Shown here one piece after another: positions 43,535 through 55,787 of a stretch of 64,000 nt of DNA; position 1 is the first letter of the stretch, and each line of letters opens with the position of its first letter. This DNA is from Urechis unicinctus (Eukaryota; Annelida; Polychaeta; Xenopneusta; Urechidae), in contig CM067354.1 of assembly GCA_034190875.2 (NCBI GenBank), positions 37,092,441-37,156,440 on the forward strand. The letters run 5' to 3'. The position numbers and the translations under genes are program-made. The notes beneath the pieces were generated by a model. That model was not told the origin of the DNA. It saw only the letters and a program-made list of their open reading frames with translations, and made no database searches.

Positions 43535-44085
43535 GGTGTTTTGATGATCTGACGCCACCCTAGGGGCGAGGGGCCGTATGGCAGAATCTTTAAGGATATA
43601 AGCAAATATGCTCCTTCTCGCAATGCAGAAAAGGGACAGTTTAAAAATCATACATTTTCATATCCATAATTGTCTTAACATCAATCTTGCCCAGAGTGCA
43701 ACAACAGTCATACTCCTTAATCAACAGAATCAACGAAATCCAACACAAAGTTAAGAATTGTTGTCGGACATGGCTACCGCGCGAATCGAAAACGTGAGCG
43801 ATATCACAGCGAATTAACTAAATTATGTTGCATTGTGGGAGTCGGCCATGTTGAGTTTTTGAACAAAGTTTCTTGATGAGCCGTATTTTAGTGCTCAAAC
43901 AGAACAATTAGACAAATTTGTAGTAATAAAAACAGCCATCGTGTCATTTTGTCACAAACCTTTCGGCATGGAGGGCTTTTGTAAGTTTTTAGCTTGTTCA
44001 TCTGTCATTTTGACTTCGGAACGTTAGAAATTTCGCAGGCGGCTCTTCGCCTCTACAGTAGTAAATAGCGCGGCACTGTCAGAGG
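43535..44085 (-). repeat. Dispersed repeat, minus-strand copy
   Basis: The reverse complement of 43,535-43,825 matches 12,155-12,440 closely; the motif near 44,055-44,085 matches 11,997. The sequence between (about 43,825-44,055) differs from the other copy and includes two ATGGC-type starts without open frames. Confidence 0.75.
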
Positions 44086-44467
44086 CGGAGTTTCTTTGCC
44101 TACATTCTCCTGAGCAGAGGATGCTGCTCGTACCCATGCAATCGATCTCTGCCTCAGGCAACGAGGCACCAACAATTTGACCTGTGCTTCCCGGCCTGGA
44201 GCAGTATTGGTTTCGATGTAAACATGGGTAGCGTTCGCACCTGGAGACGCAATGTCCCAGCAATGTACACCGCGAAAAGAAGTTAAGTTTTGTTGCTGTC
44301 CATGCTTGAATCCGTACCGAAGTCATCATTTTACGATTAAAAGTAACAAATGACAATTTCACGAAGGCTTCGTCGACGCCATTATTGTTTACTGAACCGC
44401 AGCGCTCGTGAGGACGGTGACACTGACGCTGACGCGAAATAGTTCTGAAAATAAACCTATATATCAA
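44024..44467 (-). other. Unassigned 147-codon open frame
   Basis: An open frame on the minus strand, overlapping the end of a dispersed repeat. The peptide is Ser/Arg/Cys-rich with no motif that I recognise. Inverted words (GAGCAGAGGAT ... CTCTGCCTCAG) occur within it at 44,112-44,160 and in opposite orientation at 44,576-44,622. More likely repeat-derived than a gene. Confidence 0.25.
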
Positions 44468-46585
44468 GAGCTATAGAGGGTGTGATTGTGTTAAACAGTA
44501 ATAATTGGGAATATAATTACCCACACTAAATACTGATTTCAAAAATAATTAATTAAAGGGCAAAAATAACCCCATCGCTCTGAGGCAGAGGTACTTGTGT
44601 ATCCTCTGCTCACTACGCCCCTTTTCCCTTGTGGTAGCATAACGTCCCGTCATAGTGTCTATGTCAAACTTTACAAACTGTCGCCAAGTGCTGCGTTCAC
44701 CATCATGTGCTATTCATATGCCCTGTCGGATTAACCTGGTTCGTTCACCCAGCCGTACATGCCAGTATTCACCAACAACTCATCTGTGACAATCATGCGA
44801 CGCAGACCATGTCCTGAGAGCACTTACGCAAACTCTGTGCAAACATATTCAAATATATCAAGAGTGAAACACTCTTAAAAATGAATGCAGCACATGAGGT
44901 TAGCCGTCGTGGATATTAAATTCAATCGTTGCACCCAGTTGTACATATTGGTGTACCCGGGAGTCTCAAATACACTGCATAGTACACATTGGTATTTACG
45001 AAAACAATAGTGGTTTTACTTAAGCATTGCTATCTAAGACACCCCTACCCCTTGTAATGCCCCATAGCGCACGCCCAGAAGTAGCACTACTCTACATACC
45101 ACAGCTACATCATGATTTCCTTACACTAACGTTATATATGATAACGCAAAGGAGAAAACAAATCATGATGTCCGACTCGTGGGCCTATGCAACATACCCA
45201 CTTAAGAGACTGCCTCAAGAGCCACAACATCATGACAAAACCAGATACTACATTCGTCAGATCTTTATCACTGGTGTAAGATGCGTCTTACTTTGGCTCA
45301 GTTACATTCACTCTCATCGCACCAACCATCTGGTAACCCTTGTGCAGCTAATATGCGCGTAATTTAAAGTTATTCGTCAGCAAGCCATGACGATCCCACT
45401 CACAGACGCATGGTTCCCGATGCCAAGCTTCAGAGCGCCAAATGTGCTCTAAAGAACTGTCTGCAGTGAACCACAAGGTTACACCTGTTTAACGTATGAC
45501 AAAAAATCCAACAATTCTTGACTACCATAATACAATGAAGGAATTTAATCAAATTCCAAGCTGTACATGATACATGTACAAAACATTAAGTACAACATGT
45601 AGGAGGGTTGACGGCACCGACCAGGCCAAACGTGACTAGCTGTCTCCAGTAATACTCGCATACAAATACAATGCAAGCAGAAACTCACCTAGTGCTGGCT
45701 AACTGTACACAATAACAAACACCTGGTAACAAGGAGCCATGTTGTTCAACACAACATATCCCTGAATCGTTGTCATGTCATGCTAGAAATCAACATGACA
45801 AGCACACTGCTATTAAAGTGTAACTGTTATTTAACTCAGTTTAAAATGTGATCTTGGGCTTAAATGCAAGTCAAACAAACCATGAACTCTTTAAGTTACG
45901 ATGTTAACATTGTTTTGAGTGGCATTACAACAAAAAAGCATTCAAAATGGCATTTTCCTACCAGATGTTACAAACCAGCTCCAATGTCAATGTGACACAT
46001 TTGAGACCATGCTGTCGGCTGTAATTAAATGATCATGTTCATTTATATAGATTTATATATATATATATGGATATATAAGGCATTTTGTAAAAAAAATTTC
46101 AATGTTCACTATAAGCATCTGTTTCAGATTACAACTGAATAAAAATTGTCATGATAACCTTAAGAAACACAATCACAGAAGTAACGTTGAAGGCCTAGTC
46201 CTTCCTAAACCAATACAATCCAGGTTTCTGTGGTATAAAATATTTCAACCCACTAGCAGACATGTTTGAAGTTGACACGTTAGGTGGAATGAGGTAGAGA
46301 GAAAAGTGGGAAGTTAAGTGGACGATGAGCAGTCATAATGCTCCCACTCAATCAATCATAATGCACTGTTTGGCAGGCAGCAATAAACTGCGTGCAAACA
46401 AAACATCAAATTATATACTAGCTTTGTGACTAAAGGTCCAACTACAAACATATATCAGCTCCAGAACCATGACTAGTTGGTCAACATGCAGTGACAAAAA
46501 TAATACATACATTCAATATATGTACAAAACGGTGAACAATACACAAGAACCCCTGATGTTTAAGCCTCCAGAGACACCGCTAAAA
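44468..46585. other. Spacer and probable 3' UTR of the psq/CENP-B gene
   Basis: No coding evidence. A plus-strand open frame at 45,027-45,362 lacks motifs. The portion next to 46,585 should be the 3' untranslated region of the minus-strand gene; I saw no clear AATAAA on the minus strand, only ATTAAA-type words such as that near 45,545. Confidence 0.4.
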
Positions 46586-48761
46586 TCACGTCACTCGCAG
46601 GTCAAACGTGATGCCAGAGTCAGTCAATTCCGGGTGTCTACGCAAGAAGCTCTTAGTCCATTCCTTGCTATTTGCGAGGGAATTGCGGCCATGGTTGACA
46701 AGATAGCGGTCAAGTTCCTTCATGAAGTCTGCCATACACGGCATATCACCCTGACTGGCTCTCTCCAGACACCACACCACCAGCTCCTCTTCTTCCTCGG
46801 GGTCAAGGACGCGCCGGTTCTGCTTGTCCTTAGTGATGGGTGTACGACCACGTACTTTGTCACTGAGAGTAGGTCTAGGAATGTTATACTGGCGTGAGGC
46901 GTCAGCCAGAGTCATAGTGCCAGCTCGTATCTTCTGGACCAGCTCGGCCATGAGAAGGGGGTCATGCTTACGAACCACTCGCTTGGGTGGTGTGGGCAGC
47001 ATATACACAGGTGGGTAGGGAGAGGGCAGTGGTGATTCAGAATCCTGAATGATAAAACACACAATATCACATGGTATCAATAGGTCAGTCTATCATTAGC
47101 ACCACACCCCACAGTGACCCGATGTCACCATCCAACTCAACATCACTACCCCACAGTGACTTGATGTCACCATCCAAATTAACATATCACACCCCCACAG
47201 TGACTCGATGTCATCATCTAACTCAACATCACACCCCCACAGTGATACAATGTCACCATCCAACTCAATATCACACCCCCACAGTGACTCGATGTCAACA
47301 TCCAACTCAACATCACACCCCCCACAGTGACTCGATGTCAACATCCAACTCAACATCACACCCCCAGTGACACGATGTCACCATCCAACTCAACATCACA
47401 CCCCCACAGTGACTCGATGTCACCATCCAACTCAACATCACACCCCAAACAGTGACACAATGACAACATCCAACTCAACATCACACCCCAACAGTGACTC
47501 AATGTCACCATCCAACTCAACATCACTACTTCCACAGTGACACGATGTCACCATCCAACTCAACATCACTACCCCCAGTGACCTGATGTCACCATCCAAC
47601 TCAACATCACACCCCCACAGTGACCCGATGTCACCATCCAACTCAACATCACACCCCAAACAGTGACTCGATGTCACCATCCAACTCAACATCACACCTC
47701 CCACAGTGACACAATGTCTACACCCAACTCAACATCACTACCCCCACAGTGACTCGATGTCGCCATCCAACTCAACATCACACCCCCACAGTGACTCAAT
47801 GTCACCATCCAACTCAACATCACACCCCCACAGTGACTCAATGTCACCATCCAACTCAAAATCACACCCCCACAGTGACCCGATGTCTCCATCCAACTAA
47901 ACATCACACTCCCCCACGGTGACTCAATGTCACCATCCAACTCAAGCCACACAGCTTTATCATACGTCCTTGTTATACAACCAGAAGCAAGAGAGAAGAC
48001 CAACCTGAACACTGTCAACGAACCGAGTCTTGCCTTCAGTGGATGGAGCGGTGTCGTCCTGCAATGGGTAGTTACTGTCCTCGTCGTCAATGACGATACT
48101 CTCAGCAGCAGCAGCTGGACCGCCACATTGAAACCCATCCTCAGCACCATTGTCACCATTGTTACTGGCCCCCTTCTGTAACACATCCAATTCTTCACCC
48201 ATCCATTGACTCAGTTGGCTATCCTCAGACAACACCCCGTCTACATCCACACAGCCACTCCCACTGTCCCCTGTCAAAGCATTGATAGCTCGCTGAAGGT
48301 CAGATCCTAATGCCATCTGCACATTCACTAGTTTCCTTGATTCTGCACTGCAGTTTGTTTGATGTGTTATGCTGTTGGAATCTTCGTTTTCTACACACGG
48401 TTTCTTGATGGAGATGCCTCTTTCATCATACGGTAATTTGTGAGGAGGTGCTTTTCGTTTAGTTTTGCGCACTTCAGTGTAGGCGATGTGAGCTGAATTA
48501 GAAGAAACATCTTCACTACAGGGGGACAGTCTGAAATCACAGTAGGCGCTGGTCTGAATGGCCACAGCTTGACTGGCCAATACAACTTCTTTGACGTTGA
48601 TGAGAATGATCTCCTTTCTGTCAACAGTTACACCCAGTAATCCCTCCACAGTCACTTCTGAGTCAAAGTTGAGGTTGCTGTTGCACAAGTTGATGATGCT
48701 GGATGTGATGACATCTCTGAGCCTCTGGTGGGCTGGTGTCTCCATCATAGTTCAATCTCCC
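46586..48761 (-). CDS. Pipsqueak/CENP-B-domain DNA-binding protein
   Basis: Two coding exons (48748-48005 and 47044-46586, phase 0) give 400 residues. An acceptor TTTGTTCAG just upstream of 48,761 implies an untranslated first exon. Residues about 274-318 form a pipsqueak-type helix-turn-helix (LLMAELVQKIRAG, then ASRQYNIPRPTLSDKVRG). Residues about 324-388 resemble the CENP-B/Tc5 DNA-binding domain (EEEELVVWCLERA ... SKEWTKSFLRRHPEL). The first 60 residues are a conserved-looking helical segment that I do not recognise; 95-248 is acidic and low complexity. There is no DDE nuclease, so it is probably a nuclear DNA-binding protein with a head descended from a pogo-like transposase. The intron is almost all 42-bp minisatellite. 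Confidence 0.82.
47095..47945. repeat. 42-bp minisatellite filling an intron
   Basis: About 20 copies of a 42-bp unit read on the plus strand as CACAGTGACTCGATGTCACC followed by ATCCAACTCAACATCACACC. It occupies about 850 of the 960 bp of the intron 47,045-48,004. Since 42 is divisible by three, long open frames run through it on both strands; these are not genes. Confidence 0.95.
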
Positions 48762-50117
48762 CTGAACAAATACATGCACTTCCATCAGAAGACAGTAGAT
48801 AAGCCTGTTTGATGAGTTAAATGATTATCCCTTCCCTTTCCATTATGATTACACTAAGTTACATGACAAGAAAGACAACTGCCTGGCAGGCAAGCTCAAA
48901 GCAGTCATGACTGCCTCAACCTCATTACATCATCCTCTTGACAGCTCACCGCTTCATCCATTGGGGCACATTCAAGTAATATGAAGAATTTATCTATTGA
49001 TTCAAATTTGCTTCCAATAATCAATATCAAAAACCAATTACCCAATATACTTGACTTTTCTTATGTCACCCAGAACTGGTCATCTATGCTTCTCGGGATG
49101 CAAATGTGATTTGGGGACAGGCGACAGATACAGCTACTTATGCTTAACAGGAACAGGGACACCCTTGCCTTATTTAATCATATCCACATGGGTTATGAAA
49201 AATTTCAAACAGAATACTAGTTTAGCTGTTTCAGTGATGGAGCAGCCTTAGACATAGGTCGTAGGTTACATAGGTCTTAGGTAACATATGAAATGAAATA
49301 CTAGTGTTTTATGTCACTTTCAACAACAAAGTGACACTGCAACACAGCTGAATGAGGGAGATTGTGATGCTTTTACAGCTACCTTGAACTGCAATGACCC
49401 ACCTTCAAACTTTCGCAGCATGTACATTGTTATTTCTGACGTCATGCTTGTATAATAAATGAATGTTCTGTTGGTTGATAATAGATGATGCTGAAGATGA
49501 GCAACAACAATGAATTCTTAGAAACCCTGCTGTCCAAATCCTGTATGTTACTAGCATCGATTCCTAAAATGCACCAAAACCACTAACAGCAATCAGCGCA
49601 GGTGAGGTAGAAAGTTGCAACTCCAACAACCTTAATAACTGGGATCTGATCTTGTGACTATGTGGAGTTCTATGACCAGTGGATGAAGGTGGAAAGCTAG
49701 CCCTAGCCCTCCGTACAACCATCGACCCCATCCACCCCACCCTCCCTAGCGCCCACATCCCCTTTATATTTTCCAATATGGTGATCGTTGAAACACAATT
49801 TTTTGATATCGATATATAGATGGTACAACCAAGAACCATATCAATCGGGGGTCAGCTTTTTGCGCGGTTTACAACATTTTTTCACAGGCTCTTGATATAT
49901 GTTGTTTTCTAGATGGTGAATCAAGTGTTTCCTTCAAACCTCAAATACCAAATTTGCCCATTGATATAGCTTGGTTTGATAGAGCTATTGTTGTGTCCTC
50001 AACATAACAGATATACTCTGCAATTAATTTGCTTCCAGGTTCGCCATTGCAGACAATGAGTATGTTGATTACCAAGCTAGTTAGCAAAATTATTTGCCTA
50101 CCCTTATGCCAATAACA
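48762..50117. other. Spacer upstream of the psq/CENP-B gene
   Basis: Should hold the untranslated first exon and promoter of the minus-strand gene, which I cannot place. At about 49,882-49,921 there are 40 bp similar to the right-copy DNA element (GGCTCTTGATATATGTT). No other gene recognised. Confidence 0.45.
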
Positions 50118-50125
50118 GTCGAACC

Positions 50126-50468
50126 TAGAGGGTTAGCCAGGCAGCCGTCTTTACGACGGCCAATTTCAAAAGACGACGGTCTTTTTTCATGCGACGTCCC
50201 AAACGACGGTGCATTGTTTTGGTTTTATTTTAGTTTTTAAGTGTATTATCGATAAACATCATGCCGTGCGGTCATAATGGTATATTTACTTCATTATAAA
50301 ACGAAATATCTTTGGTCGAGGGCGTCATGTGATCCAATGTTTTCACGCAGTTAAGTGAGTTTCGGTGTTAACAGTTACAAGATGGGGTGTGATTTTAGTC
50401 GGTTTGCGATCTCGTAGCCAGTGTTGGAAATTTTGACACCCACTTTGAAATTTCTGGCTAACCCTCTG
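50126..50468. mobile_element. 343-bp hAT-type MITE with 8-bp target duplication
   Basis: Perfect 8-bp direct repeats GTCGAACC flank it (50,118-50,125 and 50,469-50,476). Its inverted ends are TAGAGGGTTAGCCAG and, from the other side, CAGAGGGTTAGCCAG: 14 of 15 positions are identical, with the YAG start typical of hAT elements. It has no coding capacity. It sits at the outer edge of the inverted-repeat unit that follows. Confidence 0.92.
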
Positions 50469-50476
50469 GTCGAACC

Positions 50477-50985
50477 CTGTGCCGCAGTGGGACTCACAGG
50501 GATTTGTATCAGAAGGTAAGTTGAAGATCGTAAGATATGTATTTATCGACCTATGACCAAGACAGATGGAAAAAGGAAGAGAGAACACACTCACTCGCCG
50601 TAAGAAGACCCCTCAACGCAACTTCAGCCAGAACTAAAGAGCTCAGTTTACGGAAGACGCCCATAGGCAGGCTTATGTGAGGTTATGCTGCAAAAAAGAA
50701 AAGGAAGAGGCAAATAGCGACTTCCCACCGAATCAAGCGAATTGAAGCGAGATGACATGGGCTTAGGAGTAATTTTTGGAAGTTTTCCAGCTGAGATGTG
50801 TCTAATCGTCGTCTCCCTTGTTTTTTTTAGTAGTACTGGGGTCATTAGATCGATAATATGAAACTTTCTCTCTTCGTTCTACCATCTGTCGGGGTCATAG
50901 GTCGATAAATATATATCTTTCTACCTTCAAACTACCTTCTGATACGAATCCTTGCGGTGGGACTTGATCTCGACTCTATTCTAGA
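50477..50985. repeat. Inverted-repeat (foldback) unit
   Basis: The arm at about 50,480-50,585 (GTATCAGAAGGTAAG, ATTTATCGACCTATGACC, ACAGATGG) reappears inverted at about 50,875-50,985. The right arm is preceded by a partial repeat of itself (GGGGTCATTAGATCGATAA at about 50,838). Loop length is about 290 bp. The hAT element is inserted in or at the left arm, so the foldback unit is older. Its family is not recognised. Confidence 0.75.
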
Positions 50986-51706
50986 AACTGATTAACTTGC
51001 AACGGCGGGGTGACGATTTGTTAGTTTTGATGCATCACTCAAGTACGATTTGCAGGAACCATTTATTTTAGATTCAAGCTTAACTGGAACACCTACCACA
51101 ATGCCCAGCAAACCTTTCTTCTGTAATTATCAGGCAGTTTCAAGCAAAAATAGACACTAAGACAAATCGCACAGAGCCATCAAGCTGTGTCGTGCAAAGC
51201 TTCCGGTGATGCCAACAAGACTGATACGGCGAAAAGAAAATAGGCAACCTTGACCGCAACGCTCAGACCAATAATGTCTTTCCAATATCTTTTCCATCGA
51301 AAATAAAGAGGGGTATCAACCAAATATATTTTGATTCAAGCAAAATTTACCAAACTTGTATTAATTTTTTTTATTACACCATCGAATAAATTATGCTTTC
51401 TAGCATATGGTCATGGTTGAGAACTTACAAAGGCCCTGCTTTGCAAAGTTTTATGATTTTCCGGTGACACAAAGTATTTCTTTTTAATTTTAGAAGCATC
51501 GGTTCCCGCATTATAATTGCTTGTAATAGCTCTTTGACTTTTTATGAAGTGACAACACTATCTTCTATGTTAACATTTCATGAAATACACCTACCAGAGT
51601 TGTATCCGGTTACATACGTGGATTGTTTGTTTCGACGTCACAAGATCCAAACTTGTTCCGTGACGCATTGACGTTGACTATGAATAGCTTTCATTGAATC
51701 GATATA

Positions 51707-52306
51707 ATGGCGTGGTTTTCTAGAATTATCTTATTTGGTCTGATTATAATCAACCTTTCCTATATCACTCTTTGTGAAGATAGTTCACCGACGGCTTCTG
51801 TTAGTGTCACTGCCACAAAGTCAGTTGTTGGAACTGGAAAGCAAGTATCCCCAACATCGACATCGACAACTGTTGATTCAACCAATTGTACTCATAATGG
51901 TTCTTCCACTTGCAACAAGGACCACACTTCTGGAGCGTTCACATATCTGAAAAGTCAGCTTTCTGACAAACCCATGCTTATGCGAACGTTCTTCGTCCTG
52001 CTTGGAGTGACTGGTATAGTGGTGCTATATTTTGCTGTGAGGACCATTCGGTGAGATATTTTTGTACATGAGTTTCTATATGTTATGTGCGTTGTACAGT
52101 GATAGTGTTTAAAGGCTTGTGTAGAACTATTGTTTCTGATGTTGAACTGTGCTTTAATTTGCTCTCTTTGCAGCAGTCGCAGAAGGAAGAGTAAGAGCAG
52201 AAAATATGGACTAATTTCACCACGTGGTGATCACATGGAGCTCACTCCACTGGACCAAGACGATGAAGAGGATGACATGACTGTATTTGACATCAACCAC
52301 AAATAA
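51707..52306 (+). CDS. FAM174: FAM174 family single-pass membrane protein
   Basis: Two exons, 51707-52050 and 52174-52306, give 158 residues. A signal peptide (about 1-23) is followed by a Ser/Thr-rich luminal part with N-glycosylation sequons at N60 and N64 and cysteines at 61 and 69, one transmembrane helix (about 91-111, MRTFFVLLGVTGIVVLYFAV) and a cytosolic tail RRRKSKSRKYGL then MELTPLDQDDEEDD, which is the signature tail of vertebrate FAM174A/B. Which vertebrate paralogue is closest cannot be decided. The second intron acceptor is a NAGNAG (CAGCAG at 52,171-52,176), so one Ser could be included or skipped. A GACGTCAC element lies near 51,635. Candidate poly(A) signal AATAAA at 53,414. 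Confidence 0.92.
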
Positions 52307-54300
52307 ACACATGCCTTGCATTCAATCAACATGCAGGTATCAGCTCAACATTTACAGCATTAAGGGAAATGCTGCATTGTAATTCTCGTGGTGTTATGTT
52401 TTAAATCTTGCAAGTATTACTTGACCTCACATATTTTCCTCTAAATAGTCCTTTTGTCTAGTCACGATTCTTCAAGGGACAACATTTTATGCATGCTAAT
52501 GAAGAATGCATTTAGGGTTCTTCCAGTTATAACTGAAGTGAGCAGTAAGGAGTATTAAGAATGATCTAAAGGTCTATTAATGTATTGGAGAACTCTTTTG
52601 TGTGGGCTGCAGGAAGACTGATATATATCCTATGTGAAGCAGCTGGTGTGCTTCACAATTCATGGAAATAATTGTTATTGATGACATCATATGCCAGAAA
52701 AAGCATTTCATGTTGTGTAGATTCCAATGTGTAGATGTGGTTATTTGAACACTGCTCTTGCTCATTCGACTCAAATATTCTATTCATGGCAAAAGGAATA
52801 CGGTACATCACAAACAATTTATCACTTCATGTTATGTTATGGAATAGCTGAAACATTGCCTCATCGATTCCACTCTCTGTGTCACTAAATGCTTCATTCA
52901 TTCATTCATTGTGTAAAGTAAGAAATGCTTTGTTAGTGTAATGTTTTGAATGATATGATGATATAAACCTGTTAAGACTGTTCAATATTGAATTGTACTG
53001 AGTGTAATACCAAGAAGTGCCTGATATACCTGCGACTTAATTGTAGCAAATGTATATGAATCAGGTTCACCGGTGCTGAATACCCTGCTTTAGGTTTCTT
53101 TCAGTGATGAAATACTCCAGTGTAAACATTTCAAGCGATAGATCTTGTCCTTTCTTTCTGTCTAGCCCTAATACAAGTTTTCAAGAATATGATTTGGACA
53201 CTAACTCAGGATGTGTAGGAACAATGACCATCCTTTTACTGTGCCTCTCATGGCCACTCTTGCCTCGGTGATATGAAGTATGTATTTTGTGGGAAGTACT
53301 ATTTATTGGTCACAGAACTGTCATGGTAAATAATCATATTGTTTTCTATATTCAGATAATTGAACATGTCGTGGAAGTGTTGTACACTTAAAGTGAACCT
53401 TCAGCTATTTTTTAATAAAGTCATTCATATAATGCATGTATTAGGATGCAGGCATGAATGTCACTCTTAAAAAATTTGGCTCCATGAATCCTTCACATTT
53501 GCATACATACTACCTAGATATACATAACATTGCAATAATCAAATTTTTGATCTGAAAGTAACGTTTAAAAATATGACCGTTTTCATTTTGTCATCAATAA
53601 TGATGTCATCTTGTGAATACTGAGAAATGTTAGTAATGTTATTTATTACCGTTCCATTATATTTCATTCCCACTTGGTATATGTTTCATTGAGGTGTTTA
53701 TATTTTGATTATAAAATTATTTTCTATTTTACTTGAAATGATGTATTTTTTTTTGTAATGATGTGAACAGTTGTTATTGGTGAATCCTTTCACACAAACA
53801 CAAGCGATAATCATGGTACTTCTTTCTGGGAAAACATAGTTGTAATTGCTATTGTTATGTGATAAAATCACTGACAAATTCTTTGCAATTAAGGAAGCTG
53901 GCTTTTTCCACATTTCATAAGTAAAACCCTCCTTGTCCCAGAAATCAGGGAATGTGTACAGCCATGAAGTGAACACCTTGATTGTACCACTGATATACAG
54001 TAAATTTTAATAAAAAGTGTTACTCCATCTTCATCTGAAGACTGAAAACAACTTGCTTTATACATGGTCTCATTCAAGGAGCAACATCTGGTTCAGCCCA
54101 TCACACAAACTAGTTTTTCTGAATTCTACAATGTCCTGCAAATCACCTACCTCGGTGTTTGAATTATTTTTACTTATTCCAAGCAATGCATATCAATAAT
54201 TAAATCATACTTAATTAGGGCACAGAGTAAAAACCCTCACTAAGGCTTCCTGCTTGATACTTTATTATTTTGAGTTTAATTACTTGATGAACATATCAAT
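52307..54300. other. FAM174 3' UTR and spacer
   Basis: AT-rich with no coding evidence. AATAAA at 53,414-53,419 and AATAAA near 54,008 are possible polyadenylation signals of the plus-strand gene. Confidence 0.5.
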
Positions 54301-54309
54301 ATAAGGCTA

Positions 54310-55625
54310 GGTAGGTACATGGAGTAAGTAAGGGGTTTAACAGCACACCAACACTAGTGCGTTATATGGTGCCTACCAAGTTGGGGAGAAAATTAATACA
54401 AAAGGGTAGAAGTAATCAAGGATTAAAACAAACAAAAACTAGTATAAATTGAATTATATGAAATTAGTTTGAATTGTATAATGTTAAAATCTGTAATATG
54501 GTCCAATTTCTCTGATGAAACCTAGTATTTTAGATGGATTCTGTATAAATGGCAGCCCGGTCCGAATATTTATCCTTTAACTCTCTAAATTGGTTAAGGA
54601 AAATATAAGGTTCTTTATTTGCGTACGTGTTGGTTGACAGCTATTTATCAACTGTTGGGATTTTCAGATGCCATTGGGGAGACTTCGGCAGTCTCCACAC
54701 CCACAGTAACCGAATTGGGGCATGACCCACTCAGTGCTTCCTTGATATGCAGGCCGAAAGAAGGGATGACATTCAGCCTGCTCTCGAAGAAATAAATGTT
54801 CCTATGCTTAAATATAATGTCAATTGGTGGATTTTGGGGTCTGACTTTACTCTCTGAGTGTACTGTATGGCGAACTGCTCCCACCCAAAGTGGAGCCTCA
54901 TTGGCATCCACACGTAGTGGGGATAGGAGAGGTTCTGAAGGCCCCCAAACAAAGCCTTAGAGCCTGATTTTGGACCGTCTCCAATTTTTAAAAATAGGAC
55001 GGATGGGCAGAACCATGTTATCCAGTTTGGAGCGCTCTAGGGACCGGTAAAGGCGCAAGAGTACTTTCCAGTTCGCTCACAAACCAGTATTCGACAATCA
55101 AAGTGCCCTAAAACATTTCTTATGCAGGTAAGAAATGTGGGATTTAAAATTATACCTAGAAACTTCTTTTCTTCCATGACAGGAATAACATTGCCGTCAA
55201 ATGTGAGGGCTAGGTCTGGATGTAAAGATCCTTTGTTGCAAAAATGCATGCAAGCGGTTTTGAATCCATTTGCATCCCCTCATTTTTTAATATTATTGCT
55301 AAGTTGGAGCTGCGTCTCCATTGTATTCATATTTTTTGACAAAATCAAAAAATCACCTACATATAGCTAACATTCCACACCTGGTTTGATAACATTGGAA
55401 ATGCTATAAATGTTAACATTAAAAAGGGTGACAGATAAAATGCTTCCCTGTTGGAACCCCCCCATCTCCAGATCATAATTATCAGAGAGAGTGCTACCAG
55501 CAAAGACTTTAAAAGTATGGTTATTTAAGAAATGTTGGATAAAATAGGTATTCAATTTATGTACCAAATCTTCAGACTCATTAATTGTAAAAAGAGAATT
55601 ATTATTTTCATTGTTGTCGATTTAA
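54310..55625 (-). mobile_element. 5'-truncated LINE, I/Jockey-like reverse transcriptase
   Basis: Minus-strand pieces in order: FLNNHTFKVFAGSTLSDNYDLE and QQGSILSVTLFNVNIYSI (55,530-55,400), KKFLGIIL (near 55,160), LLRLYRSLERSKLD (near 55,040), VDANEAPLWVGAVRH (54,910) and FESRLNVIPSFGLHIKEAL (54,800). This is the order of a Jockey/I-type ORF2. The YADD region is missing and several stops are present. The 3' end near 54,310-54,400 shares the tail seen at 5,510 and 38,125, ending in TTAC-type repeats. Confidence 0.82.
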
Positions 55626-55722
55626 ATTTAGAAACGCTTAGTTTCCGATGATGGTTCAATTTTGCACTATAACTTTTGGCAGAGATCAACACACAAATCC
55701 ACTACAGATATAAGTACATGTA

Positions 55723-55728
55723 TTTATT
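55723..55728 (-). terminator. KRTCAP2 polyadenylation signal
   Basis: AATAAA on the minus strand, 60 bp after the KRTCAP2 stop codon. Confidence 0.65.
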
Positions 55729-55787
55729 CAAGAGAGCGCAAATAATATGACATACAAAATGGAATAATACACTCTTAAAGCTGATTT

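Noticed and set aside
45027-45362. 111-codon plus-strand open frame
   Set aside because: No motif, and it lies in the likely 3' flank of the minus-strand psq/CENP-B gene.
47071-48198. Several plus- and minus-strand open frames in the 42-bp minisatellite
   Set aside because: The unit is a multiple of three, so frames stay open by chance; the region is an intron between clean splice sites.
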